NCBI RefSeq assembly: GCF_964340395.1
Contig: NC_135569.1
Coordinates: 14,064,519 to 14,128,518, forward strand
Reading direction: 5' to 3'
Origin: Glandiceps talaboti
Lineage: Eukaryota; Hemichordata; Enteropneusta; Spengelidae
DNA length: 64,000 bases
Part shown: in pieces, positions 37,763-48,973 of the stretch
Numbering within the stretch: position 1 is the stretch's first letter
How the letters are laid out: each line of letters begins with the position of its first letter
Notes under the pieces: generated by a model
What the model saw: the letters and a program-made list of their open reading frames with translations, nothing else
What the model was told of the DNA's origin: nothing
The model's database searches: none
Program-made: the position numbers and the translations under genes

Positions 37763-39899
37763 GTACTGAAAATTTACATTATTTATCAATTGTGTGAATA
37801 CTTTTTCCCCCAAATCTTCGTGAGAGGTAGTTGTATAGCCAACAGGATAGGATTTAGTTTATATTCAAGTATATTTATAGAAATGTATACTGTTTTTCAG
37901 TTACAGTTACAGTTAACTTTCTCTGTGAAAAAAAAAATAATATTGTCGGTTGTATGGTCTGAACAGACAGCATGAATTTCATGGTTTATGCTTCATCAGT
38001 GTAGAATCTAAGGTCTTAACTTTTTGGTAGCATCCAGGGATATTTGTGTGTTTTTTTGAGTTGGAATTCTGACGAAAAAAAATTGTCAAGGTCGCTGGTG
38101 TTGTTTTTCAAGGCCAAGATAACCTTGAAAAGAAAGCAGCGAAGAAACTGACAAAAAGTCACAATTTTCTAAGTATTCTGCTATAGTTTTGGACGGAATT
38201 TAAGGGAGAAACTTCAAAGGTTAAAGGAATGCACAAATGTTTTAGCTTTTAACTTATTTTGACAAAATTTAAAATCGTATTGACAATCGTATTGAATGTA
38301 GCGTAATTGCTAAGGTTTGGGAACCTTAGTAACAGAACTCGGAAATATGGTAAAATTTCTACAGATTGCAATACCTTGCATTTATAATTTGGGTGTGGGA
38401 TTCCTGTAATGAACCTGGGGAAACTTGGACAGGTTTTACCGTCTTGCTTTCTCATACAACAGCAGGACACTACACTTCATCATACAGTGTGATACTCACC
38501 GACAGCAACTTCTTTACATGTATTACTTCTTACACTTGTTGATTCCAATCCCCTACAGGAAGTACATACAGTCTATGTAAAAACATGGCTGCTGCTAAAG
38601 GGCCATTGGTGTAGACATTCTTCAAACAAAAAATACTCGCAAATTTTTGATACTTTCGAAACTTAAAATAACAAGTCAAAAGTTCATACCCGAATTTGAA
38701 AAAATGATACAAAATGGTGTCTAAATTTTTTGTCTGTTTTAAGAAAACATTAAAAATTGTCACTTTTTTGCAACAATAATATGTTAAAAGTGCCAATTCC
38801 ATTTTTATTTAGTTACTCAAAAGGCTTGGTACTAGCTCAGAGACTGTACTGAAGTTGTCATATTCCTACTTGCTTCTCAAAGTACATAACACAAATCATT
38901 ACGTGGTTTGGATATAGCTTGAGATAGAAAGACCACAACAAGTCTGTTAACCAGCTTGGTGCAAAACCTTCATACCACAATTTTTCCAAAATAATTAAAG
39001 TTTTGTCGTACTTGGTCCTTGAGGTACAATCTCCAGTATTTATGGCCTTCTCCTTTGGAAAAAATATATAACAAAAAAAAAGGGAGAACAATTTGAAACA
39101 GTATGGTTGAGCGATCAGTGTAATCTTGAGTGACCTTTTTTTTTAACGTACATTGCTGGGGGTATTTTCATTTTGTTGTAATCCTTGGAAGTATGTGAAA
39201 TGTGGTCAATATGTTGAAATATATGACATTTTCTGTTGAAATATACGACATTACCCATTGAAATATACGACAGCTGCTTGACATAGATAAAACAGACAGC
39301 CGGGGTATTGATAACCATAGGAGGGTTACTGGACAGATAAAGAATGGATGTAATTCCATAGAATTTAGATAGTTGTGTCTCTGAACAACCAACTACATTC
39401 ACAACTATTTCCAGCTCTGTTCTTCAGCAGTGGCAGTCAGGTCAAAGGTTATACAAGCCTAGGAGCTCTAGTAAAAAAGAGAATGCACCACAGTCACTGG
39501 CAAGATGCCAGGAACTTCTGAATTCGGTTGAAATCAGTTGTAGTTTTCTGTCTGTACCCACCTGAAGACAACGTCAGTTTTTAGCCACTAAAGAGAACTT
39601 TATTGCTATGTACTTTTCAGCTTATCCTCACACGAACTCTTTATTAGTATTTTATCTTCTGACAAAAAAGTGACATTGAAGTGAATTGTGTAACCCAGAC
39701 TACACCAGTGCCGACAGTAGAAATTTGTAGTGCAAGCGTTCTTTTTGAAAGACTTAATAAAATGTTTTGTAGTAGGTTTATCATTAAAGACAAAATGGCA
39801 TATAAGAACTCATGTAAATGTGTTGGCATTAGGATTCAGAATTTCACTCAGTCTGTCATTTCATATGCAAAGGAATCCAACAGGTGGCCAGCCATTTTG

Positions 39900-39913
39900 G
39901 TTGCTATAGTAAC
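39900..39913 (+). promoter_or_regulatory. full-consensus X-box-like motif
   Basis: GTTGCTATAGTAAC fits the X-box consensus RYYNYY-AT-RRNRAC at every position. It lies 0.9 kb upstream of the coding-like segment at 40,798. Other full matches in the window (32,528 and 51,788) show that such palindromes are not rare here, so the functional claim is weak. Confidence 0.3.
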
Positions 39914-40265
39914 CTTATGATGCTACTCAATAGAGGGCGCTGTTCACTTTGTGGCAAGGGGGCAGACTGGCAGGTGCAAAGTGGTCATTCACAATCATAA
40001 ACTTGCAAATTATTTCCTTTAAGAATACTGACATTTCTGTATTAAATGTACAAAATGTAGGTTACCATGGTGATGTTTTGTAACACTTCAGAAGGCATAC
40101 AATATGAGAATTATTTAACATTTGAGTTTGGATTTGTTGGATTATGTTCAGTTGGGGGAAGTCAAGCATGACGGCTGGGAATACCTAGTATTTGTATACA
40201 TGTATAAAGTTTCTTTTCTCTACTGACCTCATTCAGCCTAAAGTGTTTGGTTGCAAATTACTAGC

Positions 40266-40295
40266 ATTTGCATACAATTTGCATGTCATTTGCAT
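40266..40295 (+). promoter_or_regulatory. three octamer motifs at exact 11-bp spacing
   Basis: ATTTGCAT occurs at 40,266-40,273, 40,277-40,284 and 40,288-40,295. The octamer (ATGCAAAT on the other strand) is the classic POU-factor site. The 11-bp step is about one helical turn, so all three face the same side. It could be a small enhancer or merely an 11-bp tandem repeat. Confidence 0.4.
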
Positions 40296-40797
40296 ATGTT
40301 TTACCCCACTTACATGCATGAAGATTATGTGGACAGTGCTGATTTACATAACAATAGGCAAAAGACTTCTGTCTTGCCAAAAATCGATTGTTCACTTGGT
40401 ATTGTTATCTAAGACTGCAGTCATCACTGATACAAAGTTTGGTAGCAGTAGTAGTATTTGTAAGGTGGAGATTTCAGGACTTGCCAAAACTAAGGCGTAT
40501 TTCAGAAAAATAAAAGTTTGAAAAATTGGGGATATTCAAGAGCACCTGTTGTGGAAGTTGAAATAGTCCAAATTATGGATCAATAAAATGCCACTTCATC
40601 CGCTCTCCAGTGGGACTGTGGTCTTTTGTGTTGTCGGTGAATAATGTGTACTTTGAAATGAACACGACACAATATAACTAATAATAAGTAGCCACTTATC
40701 ACAATGTGCTCATTTGCATATTTAAAACATAGAGAAAAGTAGCTAAGCCTCAGTAGTAGTGTAGTGTACTGGCTTCGGTTCTTTCCACGCTACGGTA

Positions 40798-40863
40798 ATG
40801 GCTAGTGGCAGCAGTACTCCGCCGAAATCAAACCCTGGATGGGTGAAATCGCGTGTCCAGCAA
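40798..40863 (+). CDS. candidate alternative first exon (Ser/Pro-rich start)
   Basis: ATG at 40,798 opens MASGSSTPPKSNPGWVKSRV and two Gln, in a locally GC-rich, codon-like context. The frame runs on to a stop after about 43 codons. Two donors are possible: a GC-type donor CAA|GCAAGT at 40,864 (phase 0) or a GT donor at 40,868 (phase 1). Only the first would join in frame to 43,272 or 45,845. No family is recognised. Confidence 0.3.
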
Positions 40864-42929
40864 GCAAGTAGTTCTGTATTTTCTCACCACTACATTCTTG
40901 TAGTCTTAACTTCTTTCTTGCCATCCTTCTACTGTCGGTAATGATCTCACATTGTGATCCCTTTTCATGTAACGTCATGTTTGCACCACTAAGTTTTAAC
41001 CATAGACAGTGGAGGGGAGATGTCTATGATTTAACACAGAGGGGGACTTGGCAACAATTCTAAATTCAAGACAGCATCACAGTTTAAGTTCGTATCGTAA
41101 TTTCACAGTGACAAAATTGGGATACATTTTCGGAATATCCGTCAGGAGTTTTAGCTGCAGACAGTCTTACTGAGACACTGTTAGTTTTGATTATTGCAGG
41201 GAACTAGGTAACCATACACAAACGTAATTTGACTCTGTTGAGTATGATAGCCTCCAGCAGTCACATTTCTTCAGTTAGTATTTGTAGCATTGGAAACCCA
41301 ATATAATTGATCGGTTTACCCACTGCATATTACAAGACATTTGGTGTTACCAAAACCACAGATAGTTATGTGAAAACTGCACAACAACATACAAAATGCA
41401 GTAAAACGTATTGTCTGTACAAACCGACAACAATACAGTTATAAAAATCAAGTTTTCAAATCTGGTCGGCTATTAATCGAAGGCTTTTAGTGTAGTTGTG
41501 AAGAATTGATTAACACATCAACGTTTACGAGCGTAGACAAATTGTAAGACATAAACAATAATGATCATTATGTCCGAAGAAAGAACCAGTTCATCTTTCC
41601 TCGATCACAACCTGAGGAATAGAGTTAAACAAACACTTACAAGGGCCCTAGATTTTTGCATCTGTGTTGACCAAGAGCTACTATTTTGTACTATTTAAAT
41701 CTATGCAAAGTAAGTTTGTTAATGAAAGCTTAATTAGTCTTCTCTTTCATATATCTGGAGGGTATTTTTCTTTCTGTGCCAGAGTAGTAGTGTGGCCTAT
41801 TTCAACAAACACCTGAACGCACCTGTATCATGCAAATTATCCTAGTGATATAATCACGATTGTGAAGTAGGTGTAACTTTACCAGTATAGTTGCAGTTCC
41901 GCTGTGGACTATTAACTTACCATAATTAAGTTTTATTTTATTTTCATCATGAAAAAAATAATCAAAAAGTTGTCAAACAAATTTATAAGACCGCCAATTG
42001 TACGCTTGGGTTGTAATTAACGCATCTAAGCCGCCATTGTCAGCTCATCACTTCAGATCGAATATGTGAGAAATAGTTGTGAATAATTAATTAGGGAAGC
42101 TAGAAATCACTCAATATTTGTTAAAAGGAGATTCCAGAGGAGTTGTAAACGCTAAGATAAATATTTTATGAGGTTAAAGACAATCAGTGTGAGGTTAGAA
42201 ACTTAAAACAATACTAGATAATGACTTAGGAGTGTCTTAAGTGTAATTAAGCCAGGAGAAGTAGTACTAGACGCTTGAACTGAAAATAGCATCTGCCTTC
42301 CACCAGTTTTAGGTCCAATACAAGTTTAAAACCCACTGTGTTTAGCAATCAGTAACTTTCTAATCCTTCTTTTGAAATAAGATCTAAGCTTATTAACTCA
42401 TCAATTCCCAAACTGTCTGACTCTCTTTTCAATAAATCCCTTTTGATATTTTCCCACCTCTCTGTCTGCATAACTTATCCTTTGTTAAAAAACAACAACA
42501 CTATAACTTTTGTTAACTCTTCGTTTGCTAACATATCCAGCATGGTTGTCAAGATTTTGACAGATGCAAAGTATAAATTATGTTCAGCAAAGGAAGGAGT
42601 TAATGATTATCAAAAAATAAAATGACTTTGAGAACTGAAGATAGTCTTGGAAACCAGCCTTGAAACCATAAATTTAAACCCTCCCAAGGTCAGATAAATA
42701 GATATATTGTTGTGTTTAGGTAATAAATCCAGTTCTCATCTTTCAAAGGGAGGGGAGCAATAAAATTTGATGTTTTTTGTGCTATTGCCAGGCGACTGAT
42801 TGTCCAGAAACCTTCATACAACTAAAAAATTCTTGCCAAGTAACAAGAGAAGTATTTTTTATTGTCGAAATGATTATTAGATATATTAAAAAAAATTAAT
42901 GATCGAGGGTTTCAAAGTATCCAAATTAT

Positions 42930-42987
42930 ATGCAAATTATTGTAAATATATGCAAATTTTATGTATGTAGTGTAAGTCTATGCAAAT
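42930..42987 (+). promoter_or_regulatory. three ATGCAAAT octamers in tandem
   Basis: ATGCAAAT occurs at 42,930, 42,950 and 42,980, spaced 20 and 30 bp, each in the context TATGCAAATT followed by TGTAAAT-like sequence. It lies 0.3 kb upstream of the acceptor of the heptad-repeat exon. Confidence 0.35.
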
Positions 42988-43271
42988 TACTGTAAATCTA
43001 TCAGCCTATCCTTACGGGGACCCAGGTAGAAGTTTACATATGCATATTGTCTGATAAGTCAGTTTTTGTTTACTTCAAGGAAAAGAATAGTCTGGGTTCC
43101 AAGGCTAGTGTATCTCCATCACTAACCTCACCAGACCTCACCCTTGGTAATCTTCCAGACCTGTTGTCTAAGTAACCATCCAATTCTCTAATATCTTGTG
43201 TGATGTGTGCTTTCCTGTTTAGCAGAGTTTTGTTTGTTAAAATCTAGACATTTCTTGTGTGTGCACTTTAG

Positions 43272-44627
43272 TGGGAATCAGCGTTCAAAGGGGATAAGCA
43301 ATTACTAACAGACCAGGTTTGGCAACTTGGTCTTCATCCACTTGGACGGAGGCAGTCGACGCCCGGTGAATCCAGCCCAGATCAGGACGGTGGATGGAGT
43401 CCTCCAGTTACTCCTAGACGATCTGCATCCCTGCAAGACATCAAATTATTCTCGCTTCGCAAAGTCGGTAAAGCTGGCCCAGTCCGCAGATTCGGAAGTG
43501 TGCCATCCATATCGGAAAGTTCCGATGGGAGTAGTTTAGATCCTGTGTACAAGAGTGGTGATAATGGTGCTGGCGATGATCAAGATGAAATTGAAAAGAA
43601 AGAGGATGTGCTGGAAGAAAAAGACGAGGATACAGAAAAGGGAAAGAAGCGTAGGAGATCAGAAGTTAAGATTGAAGTCAGACTGGGACCAGATGGTAAA
43701 GAATTGAAAATAACAGAAGAGAAGACTAAGGACAAAGATGCAGGTGATGAAAGTGAAATTGATGGTAAACCAGATGTAGAACCAGGTGTGAAAGCCACTA
43801 CACCAGGTGTAAAAGCCACTACACCGGATGTGAAAGTTACTACACCAGATACGAAAGAGCCACAACCAGGCATGAAAGATACAAAGTCAGGTGTGAAGGA
43901 TACGAAACACGATGGGAAAGATACGAAACCAGATTTGAAAGAAACGAAACAAGTTTTGAAAGATACAAAACCGAACGTGAAAGATACAAAACCAGATTTG
44001 AAACAGACGAAACCAGGTGCGAAAGATAGTAAACCAGATGTGAAAGATACAAAACCAGCTGATAAAGATACAAAACCAGGTGTTAAAGATAAGAAACCAG
44101 CTGATAAAGATACAAAACCAGCTGATACAGATACAAAACCAGGTGATAAAGATATGAAACCAGGTGTTCAGGACACAAAACCATCACCCTCCAAGTGGCC
44201 TATTGTTCAGAAGTTTGTGTCTCGAATGCATATCCCAATCCTAAAAGAACCACCCACACACGAATCAACAACGCCTCAAGGAGAAAGTCTACCAAAAATA
44301 GCAAAGGAAGTTGGCACACCACTTTTAACAGATCGCGAGCAACCTTTAAAAGATGAGAAATGGTCTCCTAAACCAATGAGAAGGAACCCATTCCTAAAGG
44401 CGCACCAAACACATAAACTTCACCAACCTCCGAAGCTTTCTCAACCCTTGAGAGATCTCAAACCTGTGAGAGACCTCCAACCAGTCGAAGAGCCACAAAT
44501 CGTATCAGACTATATGCCTATTACAAAAAGTCATCCCGGGAGAGTTTCAAAACCAGGGAAAGCTCGTCCATCTCTCCTGAAGCCTAAAGACAGGGTAAAG
44601 TCCATTGTAAAATATTTCAGAGGTTGA
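43272..44627 (+). CDS. large last exon encoding a lysine-rich heptad-repeat protein (unrecognised family)
   Basis: The frame is open for 451 codons from just after the acceptor TGCACTTTAG to a TGA at 44,625-44,627; the next stop upstream is the acceptor's own TAG. Parts, counted within the exon: 1-80, WESAFKGDKQ... with Ser/Pro/Arg sites (WSPPVTPRRSASLQD, RRFGSVPSISESSDGSS); 81-170, strongly acidic with a basic patch KGKKRRRSEVK; 171-303, nineteen heptads of the type PxxKDTK; 304-451, basic and Pro-rich, ending KDRVKSIVKYFRG. It is predicted disordered, with no membrane segment. The first exon is uncertain: 37,703 is favoured, other candidates or rootletin exon 2 are possible, and all are in phase 0. 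No AATAAA was seen in the following 1.2 kb. Function unknown. Confidence 0.8.
   Translation, partial: WESAFKGDKQLLTDQVWQLGLHPLGRRQSTPGESSPDQDGGWSPPVTPRRSASLQDIKLFSLRKVGKAGPVRRFGSVPSISESSDGSSLDPVYKSGDNGAGDDQDEIEKKEDVLEEKDEDTEKGKKRRRSEVKIEVRLGPDGKELKITEEKTKDKDAGDESEIDGKPDVEPGVKATTPGVKATTPDVKVTTPDTKEPQPGMKDTKSGVKDTKHDGKDTKPDLKETKQVLKDTKPNVKDTKPDLKQTKPGAKDSKPDVKDTKPADKDTKPGVKDKKPADKDTKPADTDTKPGDKDMKPGVQDTKPSPSKWPIVQKFVSRMHIPILKEPPTHESTTPQGESLPKIAKEVGTPLLTDREQPLKDEKWSPKPMRRNPFLKAHQTHKLHQPPKLSQPLRDLKPVRDLQPVEEPQIVSDYMPITKSHPGRVSKPGKARPSLLKPKDRVKSIVKYFRG
43782..44180 (+). repeat. coding 21-bp minisatellite: 19 heptapeptides PxxKDTK
   Basis: Nineteen uninterrupted 21-base units encode heptapeptides running from PGVKATT through PDLKETK, PNVKDTK and PADKDTK to PGVQDTK. 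The strongest positions are Pro-1, Lys-4, Asp-5, Thr-6 and Lys-7. There are no frame-breaking indels, and many changes preserve the charge pattern. That is what selection on the protein would produce. Confidence 0.95.
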
Positions 44628-45844
44628 TCTTCTAAAATTCTGTATCCATGACGACCATAAAAATCAAAATTGCCCCAATTTTTTATTTTGTATAAGCTAT
44701 ATTTTGCATTAAGATCAACCTCTGATATTTCAAGTTCCTGATAAGTTTATTTTTTCAGTTGAGTTTTTCATAGAATCCACTTAAAGTAGAGTATAGTTCT
44801 CAATACAGAGTTATAGACGTCTGAACATGCATTGTGTTTTTGGCTGCCCCATTTCGTAGATAATTTTGTTCAAATTCATCGTGCAAAGAATCTGATGGTC
44901 ACTGATCCCTTTGTTACCATGGTAATAGTATAAAGTGTGTGTGATGATATTTACTTTCATAATGACTAAACTAGTTGTGTTCTGTTACATTGTTTGTATA
45001 GATGTGTTTATGATTCGGTAGAGTCACCAAATATTTTTCTTTTGTTCGTGTGAGGGAAATGCATATAACACAAGTCGCTATGAGTTGTGGAACATATATA
45101 GTGACTGAATCCTATAGCTAACAAGTGTTTCCCATCAAACAAAGAAAAATATTTTGGTAAAAATTATGCCTCTCTGTTGGCCAAGTTTGTGAAAGAGAAA
45201 CAAATTGAACGATGTTCTTATGCTTTAGGATTGATGAAATATGAAACACAGTCAAGAAAAAACAACCAAAGTATGCCTCTTATAATTTGTAAGGACACTG
45301 GGCCATAGCTTTATATATGCGATAACAATTTTACTCTCAAAGCCAGTAACAAGCATGTTGGCTCAATACTCTCAGCTAACATCCCTAATCCTAATGCCTC
45401 AGTTTCTTGCATGTTGCCTGAGTTCGGAAATATTGGCCTAGGTTTTATAGCATATATATTCGACCCAGTGTTCTTTAGTGTTGCGTATATATTCCGTATT
45501 TCCTTTGATCAATACAGCTTGGCTTTCATAGGTTTAATGCATGCAAAATTTGTACAGTACATGCGTGTATGTGTGTGCTGGTAGTGAGTTTATTATAGAT
45601 GTATGCCCTGAAGTGAGTCAAGAGGGGATAGCGTAACTGTTTGCTGGAATGTGTACGTTGTGTTGAATGGCTGGTGGATTGTCATGGTGTGTTAATAATA
45701 AGACTGAAGGGAGACGAGTGTAAATGTTTGGTGAAACTTGTTATGTTGTGTATGACTGACTTCAATGCTGCATGATACAGTATTGTCAGAAATACGTAAG
45801 TTTCTCATAATACTTATCTGTGATTTTTCCGTTATTTCCATTAG
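44628..45844 (+). other. 3' UTR candidate of the heptad exon and end of rootletin intron 2
   Basis: AT-rich, with no coding exon. It must contain the polyadenylation site of the heptad-repeat transcript if that is a terminal exon; only variant signals such as TATAAA are seen. An X-box-like GTTACCATGGTAAT lies at 44,913-44,926. Confidence 0.45.
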
Positions 45845-46027
45845 TTGGAGTCGTCGCTCAAACCTGATATAGACAAGGAAGACATCGCCAGTAAAGGTCT
45901 GATGACCCAAAATATCGAACTAAGACGTAAACTAGAGGATGAACATTCCGGCTACAAGCGTAAATTGCAAGCATATCAAGATGGACAACAACGTCAAGCT
46001 CAGTTGGTCCAGAAACTACAAGCCAAG
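45845..46027 (+). CDS. CROCC: rootletin exon 3 (residues 113-173)
   Basis: 61 codons, phase 0 at both ends, donor AAG|GTAAGT. Begins LESSLKPDIDKEDIASKG, then LMTQNIELRRKLEDEHSGYK and RKLQAYQDGQQRQAQLVQKL. The last part is among the most conserved stretches of the rootletin domain (vertebrate RKLQAYQEGQQRQAQLVQRL). Confidence 0.97.
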
Positions 46028-46570
46028 GTAAGTGGATGTTATGCAGGTATCCATTTAAAAAACAAACAAACAGAGAACGGAGAGCAGACAGTCAGTCTTT
46101 CAAGACAGATCTCATAGATCATGCTAACCTGAATAGAAGTGATATAGTAAAAGACATTGCCAGCATTTTGTATTGAATTTTGTCACTGGTAATGTCTCAT
46201 TTACAGTGCGTCTTTCTCTTATATAGCTATCTGTGTATGATTTTTTGTGATCTGTGATAAGAACCATTCACCCCACCCCCACCACATCCCATCCCAGAGA
46301 CTTGTCATGATCTTGCTATCTCTATCTAACTATTTGGATAGCCTGCAGAGAGAGAGATTGTAAAACCATGACACATGTCACGGCTATCCCCCACCCCCTC
46401 CCCCTGCCTTTGGCCTCCACATTATTGCTTGTCAAAATTGTGCAGGTGAAGATAATTTGTGTGTATAAGTTTTCATTCAGTGATCATTGTTTTTGAGGCC
46501 ATTCAATCCATACTGCTGAGTTTGTTATGAAACTAACACCCTGACTGAAATTGACTTTGTTTTATTTTAG

Positions 46571-46654
46571 GTTTTACAGTACAAGAGAAAATGTGGTGAG
46601 CTAGAAAACCAGATGCAAGATAAGTATGCTGAGACAGAGAGACATCAGTACAGG
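46571..46654 (+). CDS. CROCC: rootletin exon 4 (residues 174-201)
   Basis: 28 codons starting VLQYKRKCGELENQMQDKYA, with acceptor TTATTTTAG and donor AGG|GTAAGG, phase 0. It matches vertebrate ILQYKKRCSELEQQL directly after exon 3. Confidence 0.96.
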
Positions 46655-48845
46655 GTAAGGGGCGTGGTTCAACTTGTTGTACATGTACATGTACCAGTGA
46701 CCTGTGACCTATGACATATGACCTATACCATAATCATATATGTTTATTTCATTATTGTAGATGTCAATTTGAATCCTGTATGTCTATTTCGTTACATGTC
46801 TATTTCAAATCGTATATATTACCCTGGTAGTTGAGACTTCGGTTTACTAATATAAACACAAACTATAACTATTGTCACAACATTGTTGATACAACAGTGA
46901 TAAGCTATTGAATGGATATTGGTTTAATTATAGTCTCAGTAGGGAGGTGTCTCTGAAAAGTTTATTTAGAGTTCCATGAACTTACAGTGCTGTTTTGGGA
47001 CTTCCAATATTTACACTATGTTGATCACAGGGTGATTAGAATCGCACAACAGAGGAACCACAATCAGTATCACCCACTTTTGTAATCTACCACATTGAAG
47101 AACAATAGATTTAGTTTGTGTCTATCTTAGTAAACTGAAGGCTGGGTTACCAGTGTGGAATGCCTATTTCAAACCATTGTCTATTTCAAATCATATAATG
47201 TGTGTTTTGATTTTGCGTATGTCTATTTCAAATCATGTCTATTTCAAATCATGTCTATTTCATAACATGTGCCTGTTTTGTATTGCATATGTCTATTGCG
47301 GACTGTATATATGTGTTGATTTGCTAATTGGTTGTCTATTTTATGCTTCTTGTAATCGTATGTCTATTTCATGTCAAATAAAGTCACTTTCACGTTTCGT
47401 TTCCTTGTAAAGATGCATTGTAATTTCCAAATATTTCCCTTTTTTCCTATGCTGAATAAAATCCGCACATGCTCATGATGATGCTCCATCACTGCATTTG
47501 TGCTTATATCTCCGTTTCCTATATTTACCCTGTTTGACGCATTCACCCACGTGCATACCTACACGCATAACGCTTTTGCATATTTCTGCTGCGTTTAACG
47601 CGTGCGCATCGCTGGTGACACTCGATGTATAGTTTCTCTTTATTTGTCTTATTGCTTTTAACACAACAGCATTTACTTTCATTGTGCATTCACACCCAAC
47701 CTATGCTGTATGTACACAGTGTTAATAGTAGAATGCTAATGGTTTACGAAATGTACATTGTAGCGTTAATGTTGCACATTGCTTGACATAGCTACACTTT
47801 GATACTTTATCTCAACAAAATAAATGTAATGTTAATTTCACTGTCTTTTAAAAAAAAAATTGAACTTTCTTTCAATTTTCATGTACTTTACTTCATGTGA
47901 ACGCTATATATTTGATGTTGTAGATGCTATGTATTTGATGTTGTTGATTTCATGCATGTGTTGTATATTTCAAAAACATTCAAAGTTCGTTGCTTATATC
48001 CATGTTCATTTCCTGTGTTCATTTCATGTATGTTCACATGTCTCTCTCTACCTATGTGGAAACATGTCTACCAGACAGACACCAGTATTTCAATAGTTAG
48101 TTGTATTACATAGATATTTTCTATCAATATTTCCTTTCAATCAGTAATTGATTTTATGGAAATAGTGTAGCTCAAATATTTATTTTTAAGTTCATTTGCC
48201 TTTCATTAGTATGCTGATTATCCTGTTTATGAGTGGTCTACTTTCAATGTGTAACTTCAAAGATATATTCATTGTTAAACGTACAAATTTACGACAGAAC
48301 TCAATTTCTTCAATTTTGTTGAGAATTTGACACAGTAAATGAAATTATTCAAACATGTACAAATTTAGAAGTTACATTTTTAAAGAAATTCCTAAAAAAT
48401 TGTTATTTCTTACAGACTAAAAAATAATAACTATAAATGTATATATGGACAAATTTAGAAATTTAATTTTGAAGAAAATTATTAAAAAATTTTGTAGCTT
48501 TCAGACCAAAACTCTTCCATAGTTGTATTAATTAATATAATTTCTGTGACTAGTCTAAAATTGTTAAGAAATTACCCGAAAACTTTGAGAAAAACACAAA
48601 ATTTTGTTCACATCATTTCGATAACTGTGTATCACTTGTATGGAACAGATGAGCTTTTACTTTATAGTTTAGCTGGTGTATCAAAGGATACTTGTATCTA
48701 ATGACTTGGCATTTTGCCAAATTGTAAAACCAGACTATCGTAAATGACAAAATTTTGTGGAATTGTTTTCATTTATTATCATTTTTTCGTGGAAATTGTT
48801 GGTATGGAAATTCTGACTTTGATTTGATATACTTGTACTCAGCAG
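46655..48845 (+). repeat. CROCC: rootletin intron 4 with TGTCTATTTC repeats
   Basis: 2,191 bases. At 46,760-46,815 and 47,160-47,375 many irregular copies of TGTCTATTTCAAATCATG and variants occur, giving chance open frames. The remainder is AT-rich with no exon. The intron ends in a tandem acceptor (see exon 5). Confidence 0.75.
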
Positions 48846-48973
48846 CTAAGGAGTACCACTGATAGTTTAGCCACACGTTTGGAAACAACTGAACAACGTC
48901 TCAAGATGCAGGAAGAAGAACACAGTACTGATCTGGAAAGTGCCTTGATTAAGTTGGAAGAAGAACAGCAGAG
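48846..48973 (+). CDS. CROCC: rootletin exon 5 (residues 202-243 and part of 244), NAGNAG acceptor
   Basis: Encodes LRSTTDSLATRLETTEQRLK, MQEEEHSTDLESALIKLEEE and QQ, ending in phase 2 (AG|GTAATT). It matches vertebrate HSQDLESALIRLEEEQQR. The acceptor reads CTCAG|CAG|CTA, so splicing at the first AG (exon start 48,843) would insert one Gln. Both forms keep the frame. Confidence 0.95.

Larger units (their letters stand above)
37763..43271 (+). other. intron between the candidate exons at 37.7 and 43.3 kb
   Basis: Mostly non-coding. Notable inside: a full-consensus X-box at 39,900, three 11-bp-spaced octamer motifs at 40,266, a coding-like ATG segment at 40,798, and three octamers at 42,930. 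The acceptor at the right end is TGTGCACTTTAG. Confidence 0.5.

Noticed and set aside
43327-43539. 70-codon frame overlapping the start of the heptad exon
   Set aside because: A shifted frame. The long frame from 43,272 begins exactly after a splice acceptor and has coding composition.
43580-44073. Three minus-strand frames of 68-97 codons opposite the heptad exon
   Set aside because: They are antisense shadows of the 21-bp repeat, which is a multiple of three and so stays open in several frames.
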